Source of the DNA: DATKSS01 sp049582065
GTDB lineage: Bacteria > Chloroflexota > Dormibacteria > Dormibacterales > Dormibacteraceae
Direction: 5' to 3'
DNA: 9,734 nucleotides
Assembly (NCBI GenBank): GCA_049582065.1
Contig: JBAUTF010000115.1
Coordinates: 1 to 9,734 of the forward strand
Every line of letters begins with the position of its first letter. Position 1 is the stretch's first letter. The translations under genes and the position numbers were made by a program. The notes beneath the pieces were generated by a model. It did not search any database. It saw only the letters and a program-made list of their open reading frames with translations, and was not told the origin of the DNA. Positions 1 to 5,961 of this stretch are shown in pieces.

Positions 1-1085
1 GATCCCGCCACGCTCTCGATCTTCAGCGTTCCGGTGTGGGCGGTGATGATGTCGTGCGCGATGGCCAGGCCCAATCCAGACCCGGTCGAGTCAGGTCCTT
101 TCGCGAAGCGTTCGAACACATGAGGCAGCAGGTCCGGCGGGATTCCTTCGCCGGTGTTGGTGACCTTGATCGTCACCTGACCGCCGGCTGAGCTCACTGC
201 CGCTTTAACCGAGCCGCCGGCGGGCGTATGCCGGATGGCGTTCGACAGCAGGTTCGCGATCACGCTGCGAATCCGGGCGGGGTCAACGTCAAGGGTCGGA
301 ATTTGGCCGGCAATTTCGGTGGTCAGCGTCAGCCCGCCCGAGTCGGCGTGGGATCGTAACGATTCCACCGTGTCGTGCACCAGCGCGCCGATGTCGGTCG
401 GTTCACGATTCAGGACCAGATTGCCGGCGTCGGCCAGGGCCAGGGTCCGGAGGTCCTCGACAAGGCGTTCGAGAGTCTGCGCGGCATCCAGGATGGGCGC
501 GATGTGCGCAGCGTCACCTGGATAGAGGCCGTCCGCGATGCCCTCCGCCTGGCCCCGGATCACCGAGAGCGGAGTCCGCAGCTCGTGCGTCACGTCCGCC
601 AAGAAGTCCCGGCGCTGCTCGTCGATCGTCTTCAGCCGCGCCGACATCGAGTTGAACGCCCGCGCCACCGACCGGATCTCAGGCGGGCCCCATTCCGGCA
701 CCTGGGCCGAGTAATCGCCCGCTTCGATCCTCCGCGCGGCCTGGGTCAGGTTGTCCACGGGCCGCGTCATGCGGCGCACACCGCCGAAGACACCCGAGCC
801 CACGACCAGAACGAAAATCGCCCCCAGCACGACGACGGGCATGAAGCCGACGCGCCCGATGAACGCGACGACCAGGCCACCGGCCAGGGCGGCCAGGGCA
901 AGGGCGCCGAGGAACAGGCAGCCGATCATGCGGATGAACCGCGGCGGCCCGTGTCTGCCCCGGCGCCACGCCGGCGGGAATGGTTCGCCGTCCGGCCACC
1001 ACGGCGGACGGCGGCGTGGTGGCGCATTTGGGTCGCTGGTGTCGACCCAGCCTCGCCAGCGCCCGCGGCCGCCGCCGGCCCTCAT
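1..1085 (-). CDS. Sensor histidine kinase, HAMP-HisKA-HATPase, C-terminus cut by window edge
   Basis: This is a membrane sensor kinase that autophosphorylates a His and should phosphorylate the response regulator encoded just upstream. The reading frame runs 361 codons from ATG 1085 to the window edge without a stop. Residues 1-52 are Arg/Pro/Gly/Trp-rich and probably cytoplasmic. Two membrane helices (about 53-76 and 82-102) are joined by only a few residues, so there is almost no extracytoplasmic domain. A HAMP-like linker follows (about 103-150). The H-box reads DVTHELRTPLSVIRGQ, with the phosphorylated His at residue 167. The ATPase domain shows the N-box RIRSVIANLLSNAIRHTP, a G1 box with NTGEGI where DTGxGI is usual, then FERF and GSGLGLAIA. 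The last residues (HTGTLKIES) are near the family's usual end, so perhaps 15-30 residues are missing. Its ATG overlaps the regulator's TGA, which suggests translational coupling. The signal sensed is unknown. Confidence 0.95.
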   Translation of the reverse strand, partial: MRAGGGRGRWRGWVDTSDPNAPPRRRPPWWPDGEPFPPAWRRGRHGPPRFIRMIGCLFLGALALAALAGGLVVAFIGRVGFMPVVVLGAIFVLVVGSGVFGGVRRMTRPVDNLTQAARRIEAGDYSAQVPEWGPPEIRSVARAFNSMSARLKTIDEQRRDFLADVTHELRTPLSVIRGQAEGIADGLYPGDAAHIAPILDAAQTLERLVEDLRTLALADAGNLVLNREPTDIGALVHDTVESLRSHADSGGLTLTTEIAGQIPTLDVDPARIRSVIANLLSNAIRHTPAGGSVKAAVSSAGGQVTIKVTNTGEGIPPDLLPHVFERFAKGPDSTGSGLGLAIAHDIITAHTGTLKIESVAG

Positions 1086-1774
1086 CGCTCCGGGGGCTCA
1101 GCGAAGCGGTAGCCCACGCCGAACACGGTCAGAACGTATCGCGGCGCGCGGGGATCGGGCTCGATCTTCTTTCGAATGTTCTTGATGTGGGCGTCGATCG
1201 CGCGCTCATAAGACTCGAAGGCGATGCCCCGCACGGCGTCCAGCAGCTGCGCCCGCGTGAACACCCGGCCGGGCTGCCGCGCCAGCGCGACCACGATCTC
1301 GAACTCGCTCTTGGTCAGCTCCACGCGCCGGCCGCCGAACCGAGCCTCCATGCGAGGCACATCGAGCTCGACCTCCGGACCGACGCGAACGACGTCGGAA
1401 GGAGCTCGCCGCCGCTCCGCCCGCCGCATCACTGCGCGCACCCGCGCGACCAGCTCCTTGGGGCTGAACGGCTTGGTCAGGTAGTCGTCCGCGCCGAGCT
1501 CCAGTCCAACGAGCTTGTCCGATTCGTCTGTCCGCGCGGTGAGCATGATGATCGGCATCTCGCCCTCGCGGCGCAGCGAGCGCGCAACGTCGAGGCCGTC
1601 AAGCCCGGGCAGTCCCAGGTCGAGGATGACGAGGTCTGGGCGGCCGGTCCGCGCCGAGCGAAGCGCAGACGGCCCGTCAGAAGCGGTGAGCACGGTGAAC
1701 CCACCGTGCTCGAGGTAGTCGCGGACGACCTGGACGATCCGCGGTTCATCGTCAACGACTAGGATGGTCGCCAT
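1082..1774 (-). CDS. OmpR/PhoB-family response regulator (receiver plus winged helix)
   Basis: This is a DNA-binding response regulator, partner of the kinase whose ATG overlaps its TGA. From ATG 1774 it is 230 residues, normal for the family. The receiver domain (about 1-115) has acidic residues D8/D9, phosphoacceptor D52 in VILDLGLPG, switch Thr T79 and conserved K101 in YLTKPF. The C-terminal winged helix contains ELTKSEFEIVVAL, a recognition-helix region (YERAIDAHIKNIRKKIE) and the terminal hairpin YVLTVFGVGYRFAE. The frame stays open upstream to GTG 1804 and also offers ATG 1783. ATG 1774 is preferred because it gives the canonical start MATILVVDDEPRI and has AGGA eight bases upstream. 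That AGGA lies in a perfect inverted repeat whose loop holds this ATG. The gene follows the His-rich membrane protein gene after 26 bases and is probably in the same operon. Confidence 0.96.
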   Translation of the reverse strand: MATILVVDDEPRIVQVVRDYLEHGGFTVLTASDGPSALRSARTGRPDLVILDLGLPGLDGLDVARSLRREGEMPIIMLTARTDESDKLVGLELGADDYLTKPFSPKELVARVRAVMRRAERRRAPSDVVRVGPEVELDVPRMEARFGGRRVELTKSEFEIVVALARQPGRVFTRAQLLDAVRGIAFESYERAIDAHIKNIRKKIEPDPRAPRYVLTVFGVGYRFAEPPER

Positions 1775-1788
1775 CGCGACCATCCTAG
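1759..1788 (-). promoter_or_regulatory. Perfect 13-bp inverted repeat over regulator RBS and start codon
   Basis: The arms are 1759-1771 (plus strand CTAGGATGGTCGC) and 1776-1788 (its exact reverse complement), separated by four bases. In the minus-strand mRNA the loop is GATG, which contains the preferred ATG of the response regulator (1774-1772). The AGGA ribosome-binding site (1786-1783) is buried in the stem. An outer six-base pairing (1794-1799 with 1751-1756, one G-U) can extend the stem across a small internal loop. Either a translation-controlling hairpin or a DNA operator would fit. The role is inference; the symmetry is directly visible. Confidence 0.6.
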
Positions 1789-1800
1789 GTTCAGTCGACG

Positions 1801-2214
1801 TCACACCGATCGCTGGTCAGGTGGAGGCGGAGGCGGGGTGGACGGTGCCTCCCCGTGCGCCCGCTTGTGCCACTCCTGCATGCGCTCGTCGATCGCCGGC
1901 GGCATGCCATGGCTGTGCCCAGCATGCCCGTGGCCCCAGCCGCCGCCCCACATCCTGCGCCCGAAGAACGCGAACCTGAGCAGCCAGAACAGGCCGAACG
2001 CGATGAACAGGAACCAGAAGAATCCGAAGATGCCGAAGCCCCATCCGAACGCCTGCGGGCCGTAGCCGTAGTAGTACGGCGGCGCCGCCGCCGCGCCGGC
2101 CGGCAGGTGAGTCGAAACGCCGTCTGACCAGCCGACGTTGTAGGCGATCACGCCGACGATCACCAGCAGGATCGCCGTCATAACCAACCCGATCACACCG
2201 AATCCGCGTCTCAT
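1801..2214 (-). CDS. Small two-helix membrane protein with aromatic loop and His-rich tail
   Basis: This 137-residue protein belongs to no characterised family I can name. Helix 1 (about 7-27) follows a short MRRGFG start. A loop holds an Ala/Pro run and YYYGYG. A very aromatic Phe/Trp/Gly-rich helix 2 spans about 57-83. The tail has HGHAGHSHG (about 95-103), then a charged amphipathic stretch ERMQEWHKRAHGE, and ends in a Pro run. The His cluster could bind metal (Cu, Ni or Zn); this is inference. Start ATG 2214 is chosen because AAGGAG lies 10 bases upstream; the upstream ATG at 2262 would add a low-complexity stretch overlapping that site. The gene ends 26 bases before the response regulator start and is probably co-transcribed with it and the kinase. 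It may be their sensing or feedback partner, because the kinase has no extracytoplasmic domain. By memory, similar Trp/His-rich proteins accompany such systems in other GC-rich bacteria, but I cannot confirm homology. Confidence 0.85.
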   Translation of the reverse strand: MRRGFGVIGLVMTAILLVIVGVIAYNVGWSDGVSTHLPAGAAAAPPYYYGYGPQAFGWGFGIFGFFWFLFIAFGLFWLLRFAFFGRRMWGGGWGHGHAGHSHGMPPAIDERMQEWHKRAHGEAPSTPPPPPPDQRSV

Positions 2215-2224
2215 GTTCAAACCA

Positions 2225-2230
2225 CTCCTT
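2225..2230 (-). promoter_or_regulatory. Ribosome-binding site AAGGAG deciding the membrane protein start
   Basis: On the minus strand AAGGAG lies ten bases before ATG 2214. It is the strongest Shine-Dalgarno match in this operon and makes the longer reading from ATG 2262 unlikely. Confidence 0.7.
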
Positions 2231-2239
2231 TGGGAACCC

Positions 2240-2258
2240 GTGCTGCTTGCTGCAGCAC
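2240..2258 (-). promoter_or_regulatory. 7-bp hairpin in the leader of the membrane protein gene
   Basis: GTGCTGC and GCAGCAC form a perfect 7-bp inverted repeat around a five-base loop, about 25 bases upstream of the start codon. No T-tract follows it, so it does not look like an intrinsic terminator. It may be leader structure or chance. Confidence 0.3.
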
Positions 2259-2271
2259 CCATCCTTCGCCG

Positions 2272-2302
2272 GAGTTGTGAGCGAGGTGTGAAGGGATTGA
2301 GA
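2272..2302 (-). promoter_or_regulatory. Three 9-base direct repeats at an 11-base period, candidate response-regulator site
   Basis: Read on the minus strand, TCTCAATCC (2302-2294), TCACACCTC (2291-2283) and TCACAACTC (2280-2272) follow one another at exactly 11-base steps. The last two match at 8 of 9 positions; the first is degenerate. OmpR/PhoB-family regulators are known to bind tandem direct repeats at about 11-base spacing. The operon downstream encodes such a regulator, so autoregulation is the natural inference. The promoter would lie in this 102-base gap, but no convincing -10 box was seen. Confidence 0.4.
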
Positions 2303-2316
2303 GAGAGCTGTGGAGG

Positions 2317-2979
2317 TTACGGGATCATCTGGAGGATCGTGTCGTCGATGTTGTACGTGATGTTGCTGTGCACGCCGATGACGCCGTCGACCGCCGTGAC
2401 CGTCCGCACCAGCGCATCGCACCGGCTTCTTTCTTCGAACGACCCGGCCAGCTCCACGACACCCGACGTCACGCGCACCTTCAACCCCTGCCCGCCATGC
2501 TTCGCGACGGCCTCGTCCAGCACCCTCTTCACTTCGGCGCGGACCTCGCGGTCCGTGCGAAGAAACACGGTCAGGAGGTCGCCTCGCGAGACGATGCCGA
2601 CCACCTTGCCGCTTTCATCGACCACGGGCAGTCGCTTGATCCCGCGAGTGTGCATCTCGCGCGCCGCCAGCGCGATGGGGAAGTCTGGCCGCACGCTCAC
2701 CACGTCGCGGGTCATGGCGCTCGCCACGTCCATGGCCGCAGCGTGCGCGCGGTCGGTGCGGTGGCGCTTCGACTCGAGGACATACGACTCCGGCTCTCGC
2801 CTTTCGACCTTGTTGAGCAGGTCTGCCTCGGTGACGATCCCGACCAGCTGGCCATTCCTGTCCACCACCGGAAGGCCGCTCACCCGCTTGCGGCGCAACA
2901 CCTTCACCGCGTCCTTGAAGGTGGTCTCCGGCGTCACCGTCACGACCGGCGAGGTCATCACCGAGGAAACCGTATGCAT
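2317..2979 (-). CDS. CBS-CBS-BON domain protein (first of a divergent paralogous pair)
   Basis: This 220-residue protein is predicted to be soluble. A CBS pair occupies about residues 5-140, with GIVTEADLL closing CBS1 and GIVSRGDLL closing CBS2; the S/T-x-x-D form is typical of adenosine-nucleotide-binding CBS pairs. A BON domain follows (about 150-212: LKVRVTSGVVELAGSFEERSRCDALVRTVTAVDGVIGVHSNI). CBS pairs act as nucleotide-sensing modules and BON domains are associated with membrane or ligand contact. The partner of this stand-alone protein is not known. There is no signal peptide or membrane helix. ATG 2979 gives MHTVSSVMTSPVVTV, usual for the family, although the ribosome-binding site is weak. 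It is divergent from a paralogue at 3088 and lies upstream of, on the same strand as, the membrane protein/regulator/kinase genes, separated by 102 bases that probably hold a separate promoter. Confidence 0.93.
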   Translation of the reverse strand: MHTVSSVMTSPVVTVTPETTFKDAVKVLRRKRVSGLPVVDRNGQLVGIVTEADLLNKVERREPESYVLESKRHRTDRAHAAAMDVASAMTRDVVSVRPDFPIALAAREMHTRGIKRLPVVDESGKVVGIVSRGDLLTVFLRTDREVRAEVKRVLDEAVAKHGGQGLKVRVTSGVVELAGSFEERSRCDALVRTVTAVDGVIGVHSNITYNIDDTILQMIP

Positions 2980-3087
2980 GGATCCGATCGTGCATGCGTC
3001 TCAGCCCGGATTCCCGTGCCGAAAGACCCGCCATGAGGGGGACTGAGGGCCGGTGCCGCCGCGCCTGCCGGCGAGCACCATCGAGTC
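2980..3087. promoter_or_regulatory. Intergenic region between the divergent CBS-BON genes
   Basis: These 108 bases separate the two divergent starts, so both promoters should lie here. No clear -10/-35 pair or strong ribosome-binding site was seen for either gene. A GGGACT (3039-3044) followed by a partial, imperfect mirror resembles half of a DosR-type box, but the match is too weak to call. Confidence 0.4.
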
Positions 3088-3783
3088 ATGAGCTGGACTG
3101 TTGCGGATGTGATGACCAAAGACGTCGTTGCGGTAAGCCCTGACGAGGACTTCAAAACCGTTGCCAGGCTGATGAACCTGCACGAGGTGAGCGCGCTGCC
3201 GGTGGTTGATCACGCCGGAAAGCTCGTCGGCATCATTTCGGAGTCCGACCTCCTGGCCAAAGAGCGCGAGCGCGGCGCCAACCGCCCGCTGCTGGGCCTG
3301 CGTTGGAACGAGGACAACCTCGCCGCCGCCCGTATAGCCGGCGACGTGATGACCTCGCCCGCCATCTGCATCGCTCCCGACGCCTCCATCCCGGAGGCCG
3401 CCCGGCTGATGTACCGCGAGGCGGTGAAGCGGCTGCCGGTTATCGACCAGAAAGGCGACCTGCTGGGCATCGTGAGCCGAGCAGACCTGCTCAAGACGTT
3501 CATCCGCAGCGACGAGTCCATCCGCCGCGACATCATCGAGGACGTCCTCAAGAAGTCGCTCTCTATCGAGCCTCGGACGGTGCGGGTCAATGTCTTCAAC
3601 GGGCTGGTCCACCTGAGCGGCGAGGTCGAATCCAAGAGCCTGGCCACGCTGGTGATGAGGATGGTCGAGCGCGTTGAAGGCACGGTCGCGGTCGAGAGCA
3701 AATTGACGAGCCGCTTCGACGACAGCAGGGTCCACGTCGACTCGCCGGCGGGCGCCCTTCAGCTCTCGGCTGACGAGCGCTGA
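3088..3783 (+). CDS. CBS-CBS-BON domain protein (second of the pair)
   Basis: This 231-residue protein has the same architecture as the divergent gene to its left. CBS1 spans about 5-58 (VADVMTKDVVAVSPDEDF, closing with GIISESDLL), CBS2 about 85-140 (GDVMTSPAICIAPDASI, closing with GIVSRADLL) and BON about 148-210 (RTVRVNVFNGLVHLSGEVESKSLATLVMRMVERVEGTVAVES). The C-terminal tail DDSRVHVDSPAG resembles nothing specific. Both S/T-x-x-D nucleotide-contact positions are kept. The linker carries a GLRWNEDN segment absent from its paralogue, so the two may have different partners. Nucleotide sensing is family knowledge; the target is unknown. ATG 3088 is the natural start (MSWTVADVMTKDVV), but no good Shine-Dalgarno precedes it. 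The gene ends 12 bases before the convergent dehydrogenase-like gene, and no terminator hairpin with a T-tract is visible between them. Confidence 0.93.
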   Translation: MSWTVADVMTKDVVAVSPDEDFKTVARLMNLHEVSALPVVDHAGKLVGIISESDLLAKERERGANRPLLGLRWNEDNLAAARIAGDVMTSPAICIAPDASIPEAARLMYREAVKRLPVIDQKGDLLGIVSRADLLKTFIRSDESIRRDIIEDVLKKSLSIEPRTVRVNVFNGLVHLSGEVESKSLATLVMRMVERVEGTVAVESKLTSRFDDSRVHVDSPAGALQLSADER

Positions 3784-3795
3784 GCCCCAGGAGTC

Positions 3796-4626
3796 TCAGA
3801 ACCCGGCGCCTTCGAGCTCGACCATCTCCGCGCTTCGCTTCCACAGAGCGTCCTGCCATTCGACGTTCAGGGGCTGCTTCGGCGGGTCGATCCGGCGAGT
3901 CCCTTTAAAGAGCCAGCCGGTCGTGCCGGAGTGAGAGGGGGAGAGGGCGAGCTCGGCCAGGTCCTCGGCCGCGCGAGCCGCGCTGCCCGAGACCCAGCGG
4001 GCCAGCACGCGGACTCCTCGAGGCGCGTCTTTCATCAGCTCTGAGCGCACGAGGCCGGGGTGAAAAGCGTTCGCGCGGACGTCCCAGCGACTGGCCCGCC
4101 GCGCTAGCTCGAACGTGAACATGAGATTCGCCGCCTTGGTGGCGCCGAACGTATGCATCGCGTCGAATCGGTACTTGTCCAGCAGCCGTTCGATGTCGAC
4201 CTGCGTGGCCGACGGCGCGGTCACCGTGATGACGCGCCCGGCCCTGATCAGCCGGTCCCGCAGCAGGTTGGTCAGCAGGAAGGGTCCGAGATGGTTGGTG
4301 GCGAGCATCAGCTCAAAGCCGTCGGCCGTCCTCTGGTAGCGGGTAGTGAAGATCGCCGCCACGTTGAGCAGCGCGTCAACATGACCTCCGGTGCGATTGA
4401 TCTCGCGCGCGGCGGCGCGGACCGACGACATGGATGACAGGTCGACCGGCACGCTCTCGACCCGTTGGCCGCTACCGCCCAGCCGCTTGGCGAGCGCATC
4501 CAGGCGAGGGGAGGGCCTCGCCATCAACAGCACGCGCGCCCCCCGTCGGGCCAGCACGGCGGACGTGGCGGAGCCGATCGCACCGGTCGCGCCGGTGACG
4601 ATCACGGTCGGGTGCAGGGTGACCAC
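3796..4626 (-). CDS. Short-chain dehydrogenase/reductase-like protein with Tyr-to-Phe at the active site
   Basis: This is a classical SDR fold protein of the retinol dehydrogenase/WW-oxidoreductase-like type, 276 residues from GTG 4626. It shows the nucleotide-binding TGATGAIG (11-18), D62 in PVDLSS, NVAA where NNAG is usual (88-91), N111 in ATNHLGPFLLTNLL, and FHPGLVRSEL. The active-site motif that normally reads YxxxK is FGATK: F160 replaces the catalytic Tyr, and K164 is kept. The preceding strand reads VTVTAPSA instead of the usual VSS, so the catalytic Ser is also doubtful. The protein may therefore be a binding or regulatory pseudoenzyme, or use unusual chemistry. The frame extends to ATG 4686, but that would overlap the catalytic HRGG codons of the divergent gene. 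GTG 4626 gives a typical SDR N-terminus (VVTLHPTVIVTGATG) and is preferred. No strong ribosome-binding site decides it. The substrate is unknown. Confidence 0.88.
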   Translation of the reverse strand: MVTLHPTVIVTGATGAIGSATSAVLARRGARVLLMARPSPRLDALAKRLGGSGQRVESVPVDLSSMSSVRAAAREINRTGGHVDALLNVAAIFTTRYQRTADGFELMLATNHLGPFLLTNLLRDRLIRAGRVITVTAPSATQVDIERLLDKYRFDAMHTFGATKAANLMFTFELARRASRWDVRANAFHPGLVRSELMKDAPRGVRVLARWVSGSAARAAEDLAELALSPSHSGTTGWLFKGTRRIDPPKQPLNVEWQDALWKRSAEMVELEGAGF

Positions 4627-4672
4627 CGGATAAGTGTCCGGGCAAGGCACCGCGGGTGGCAAGCTGCTGGGG

Positions 4673-5383
4673 GTGAAGCCACTCATCAGCGCGCACCGCG
4701 GCGGGCTCGTGGTCGAAGGGCAGAGCGCCGCTGAACGCTACCGCCAGGCGATCGACCTTGGGGTCGATTACGTCGAGTTCGACGTGCGCAAGACGAAAGA
4801 CCGCGTGACGGTCATCTGCCACGACGACTGCACCGTTTCCGGCAGGCCCGTCCGCGAGTTTGCGTACGCCGACCTCACCGAGGAGCTCGGCGGCGAGGCG
4901 CTGACTTTCGATGAGCTCTTGGAGGTGGCGGCCGGGCGGGTCGGCCTGCATCTCGACCTCAAGGAGAACGGCTACGAGGCGGAGGTGGTCGAAAGGGCTC
5001 TTGCCGTTTCTCCGATCGACCGGCTGGTGATCACGTCGGGTGACGAGGCGGTCCGCTCGATCAAGGAGCAGTTTCCCGAGGTCAGAGCGGGTTTGTCGCT
5101 CGGCGACGAGCTGGTCGCCGCTCCGCCCTGGGTGAGGCTGCGCGTGCGTCTCAGCGAGGTGTTCCCCGGCCGGCGCCTCGAGCGCTGCTATGCCGATTTC
5201 GTCGCGGTGCACCACCAGCTCGCCGAGATCAACGTGCTCCGGCACTGCGCACGCCACGGCATCGCGGCCTGGGTGTGGACCGTCGACGACGAAGCCGCGA
5301 TCGCACGCTTCATGGCGGATGAACGCGTCGCGGCGCTCATCACGAACCGGCCGGAGGTGGCGCTGCGCCTCAGGTCGGCGTGA
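4673..5383 (+). CDS. Glycerophosphodiester phosphodiesterase family protein
   Basis: The family hydrolyses glycerophosphodiesters to glycerol 3-phosphate and an alcohol in a metal-dependent reaction. The 236-residue frame from GTG 4673 carries the expected TIM-barrel motifs in order: ISAHRGG with catalytic H8, VEFDVRKTKD with metal ligands E35 and D37, ICHDD with catalytic H50, LHLDLKE with K97 (usual form LxIELK), and near the end IAAWVWTVDDEAAI then ALITNRPEVAL. The common PENT motif after HRGG is replaced by VEGQS. No signal peptide is seen, so it is probably cytoplasmic. The frame stays open to GTG 4634, giving 13 more residues. The start is uncertain because the divergent SDR gene begins within about 50 bases and neither choice has a strong ribosome-binding site. 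Its 3' end overlaps the convergent gene by 14 bases. The true substrate cannot be told from sequence. Confidence 0.9.
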   Translation: MKPLISAHRGGLVVEGQSAAERYRQAIDLGVDYVEFDVRKTKDRVTVICHDDCTVSGRPVREFAYADLTEELGGEALTFDELLEVAAGRVGLHLDLKENGYEAEVVERALAVSPIDRLVITSGDEAVRSIKEQFPEVRAGLSLGDELVAAPPWVRLRVRLSEVFPGRRLERCYADFVAVHHQLAEINVLRHCARHGIAAWVWTVDDEAAIARFMADERVAALITNRPEVALRLRSA

Positions 5384-5876
5384 TCTTGATGTCCGTCTCG
5401 CAGCAGAACAGACCGAGGTCCGGCGACCAGCGCAGGATGAACGGCGGGGTCGAATTGGTGGCGCGGAAGCATACGTCGATGGGGCCGAACGTCGCGCCGC
5501 CGGCGAACTCATGGCGTGTCCAGGTGTTGCAGCCCGCGACGCTGGTCACGAGCCCGGAAGACTGCCGGCTCGCGTCGATGAGCTGCAGATCCTCAGGCGA
5601 GGCGTGCGTGGCGGCGCTCGAGTTCTTGAACTTCACCTCCATCCGCACTAGGTCGGCCTCGACCGTCACATTGGACACCCAAAGGGTGAAACCCTGGACG
5701 TTGGCGCAGGGGCCCGGTGAGCAGTTTTCCGGCGTGGGACTGCTGCTGGGGGCGACCTGAAACGGAGCGTTCAGCGACGCATAGGCGACGAGGGCGACGA
5801 TCGCAGCCACAAGCAGCCCGGCGACGATTCCGAAGGCGGTGAGCAGGCGTCGCCTCATCTCGCGAGCAGCCCACAT
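5370..5876 (-). CDS. Membrane-anchored extracytoplasmic protein of unknown function
   Basis: I do not recognise a named family. The 168-residue protein has a short cytoplasmic Arg-rich start (MWAAREMRRR), one membrane helix (about 11-34), a Ser/Pro linker and an outside domain with alternating beta-type segments (FTLWVSNVTVEADLVRMEVKFKN, DLQLIDASR, GPIDVCFRA, FILRWSPDLG). This recalls Ig-like DUF4352/TRF2-type domains, which is only a resemblance. Six Cys (52, 57, 116, 136, 158, 159) suggest disulfides outside the cell. No lipobox is present. ATG 5876 is supported by AGGAAGG seven bases upstream; ATG 5858 has no such site. The gene lies 85 bases downstream of the ABC ATPase gene on the same strand and could be co-transcribed with it, but this is not shown. 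Its end overlaps the convergent phosphodiesterase gene by 14 bases. Confidence 0.82.
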   Translation of the reverse strand: MWAAREMRRRLLTAFGIVAGLLVAAIVALVAYASLNAPFQVAPSSSPTPENCSPGPCANVQGFTLWVSNVTVEADLVRMEVKFKNSSAATHASPEDLQLIDASRQSSGLVTSVAGCNTWTRHEFAGGATFGPIDVCFRATNSTPPFILRWSPDLGLFCCETDIKITPT

Positions 5877-5883
5877 ACAGCCG

Positions 5884-5890
5884 CCTTCCT
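5884..5890 (-). promoter_or_regulatory. Ribosome-binding site AGGAAGG of the anchored unknown protein
   Basis: AGGAAGG on the minus strand stands seven bases before ATG 5876. It favours that start over the internal ATG at 5858, which has no purine-rich site. Confidence 0.6.
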
Positions 5891-5961
5891 GGGCTTGTGC
5901 ACCGTGCGCAGTCGAAAGCTGTTGGCGGACGTTGGGAGTCCGAGTCCGAATTCCAGACTGC

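Noticed and set aside
375..1112. Plus-strand 245-codon frame opposite the kinase gene
   Set aside because: Its product is Arg/His/Asp-rich low-complexity sequence with no family motif, and the opposite strand carries clear HisKA and HATPase motifs. It is a typical shadow frame in GC-rich DNA.
3039..3058. Possible DosR-type box between the CBS-BON genes
   Set aside because: Only the GGGACT half and scattered positions fit; the second half is poor. CBS proteins in the DosR regulon made it tempting, but the match is not good enough.
3781..3796. Possible terminator between the convergent CBS-BON and SDR-like genes
   Set aside because: Only a four-base TGAG/CTCA pairing is present, with no GC-rich stem or T-tract.
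4472..5512. Minus-strand 346-codon frame opposite the phosphodiesterase gene
   Set aside because: It lies antisense to intact HRGG, HDD and LKE motifs, has a composition-biased product and no recognisable domain.
5877..5961. Possible hairpin (AGTC/GACT) around GAATTC in the gap after the ATPase gene
   Set aside because: The arms are four bases with a nine-base loop and do not share a centre with the GAATTC palindrome, so chance is sufficient.
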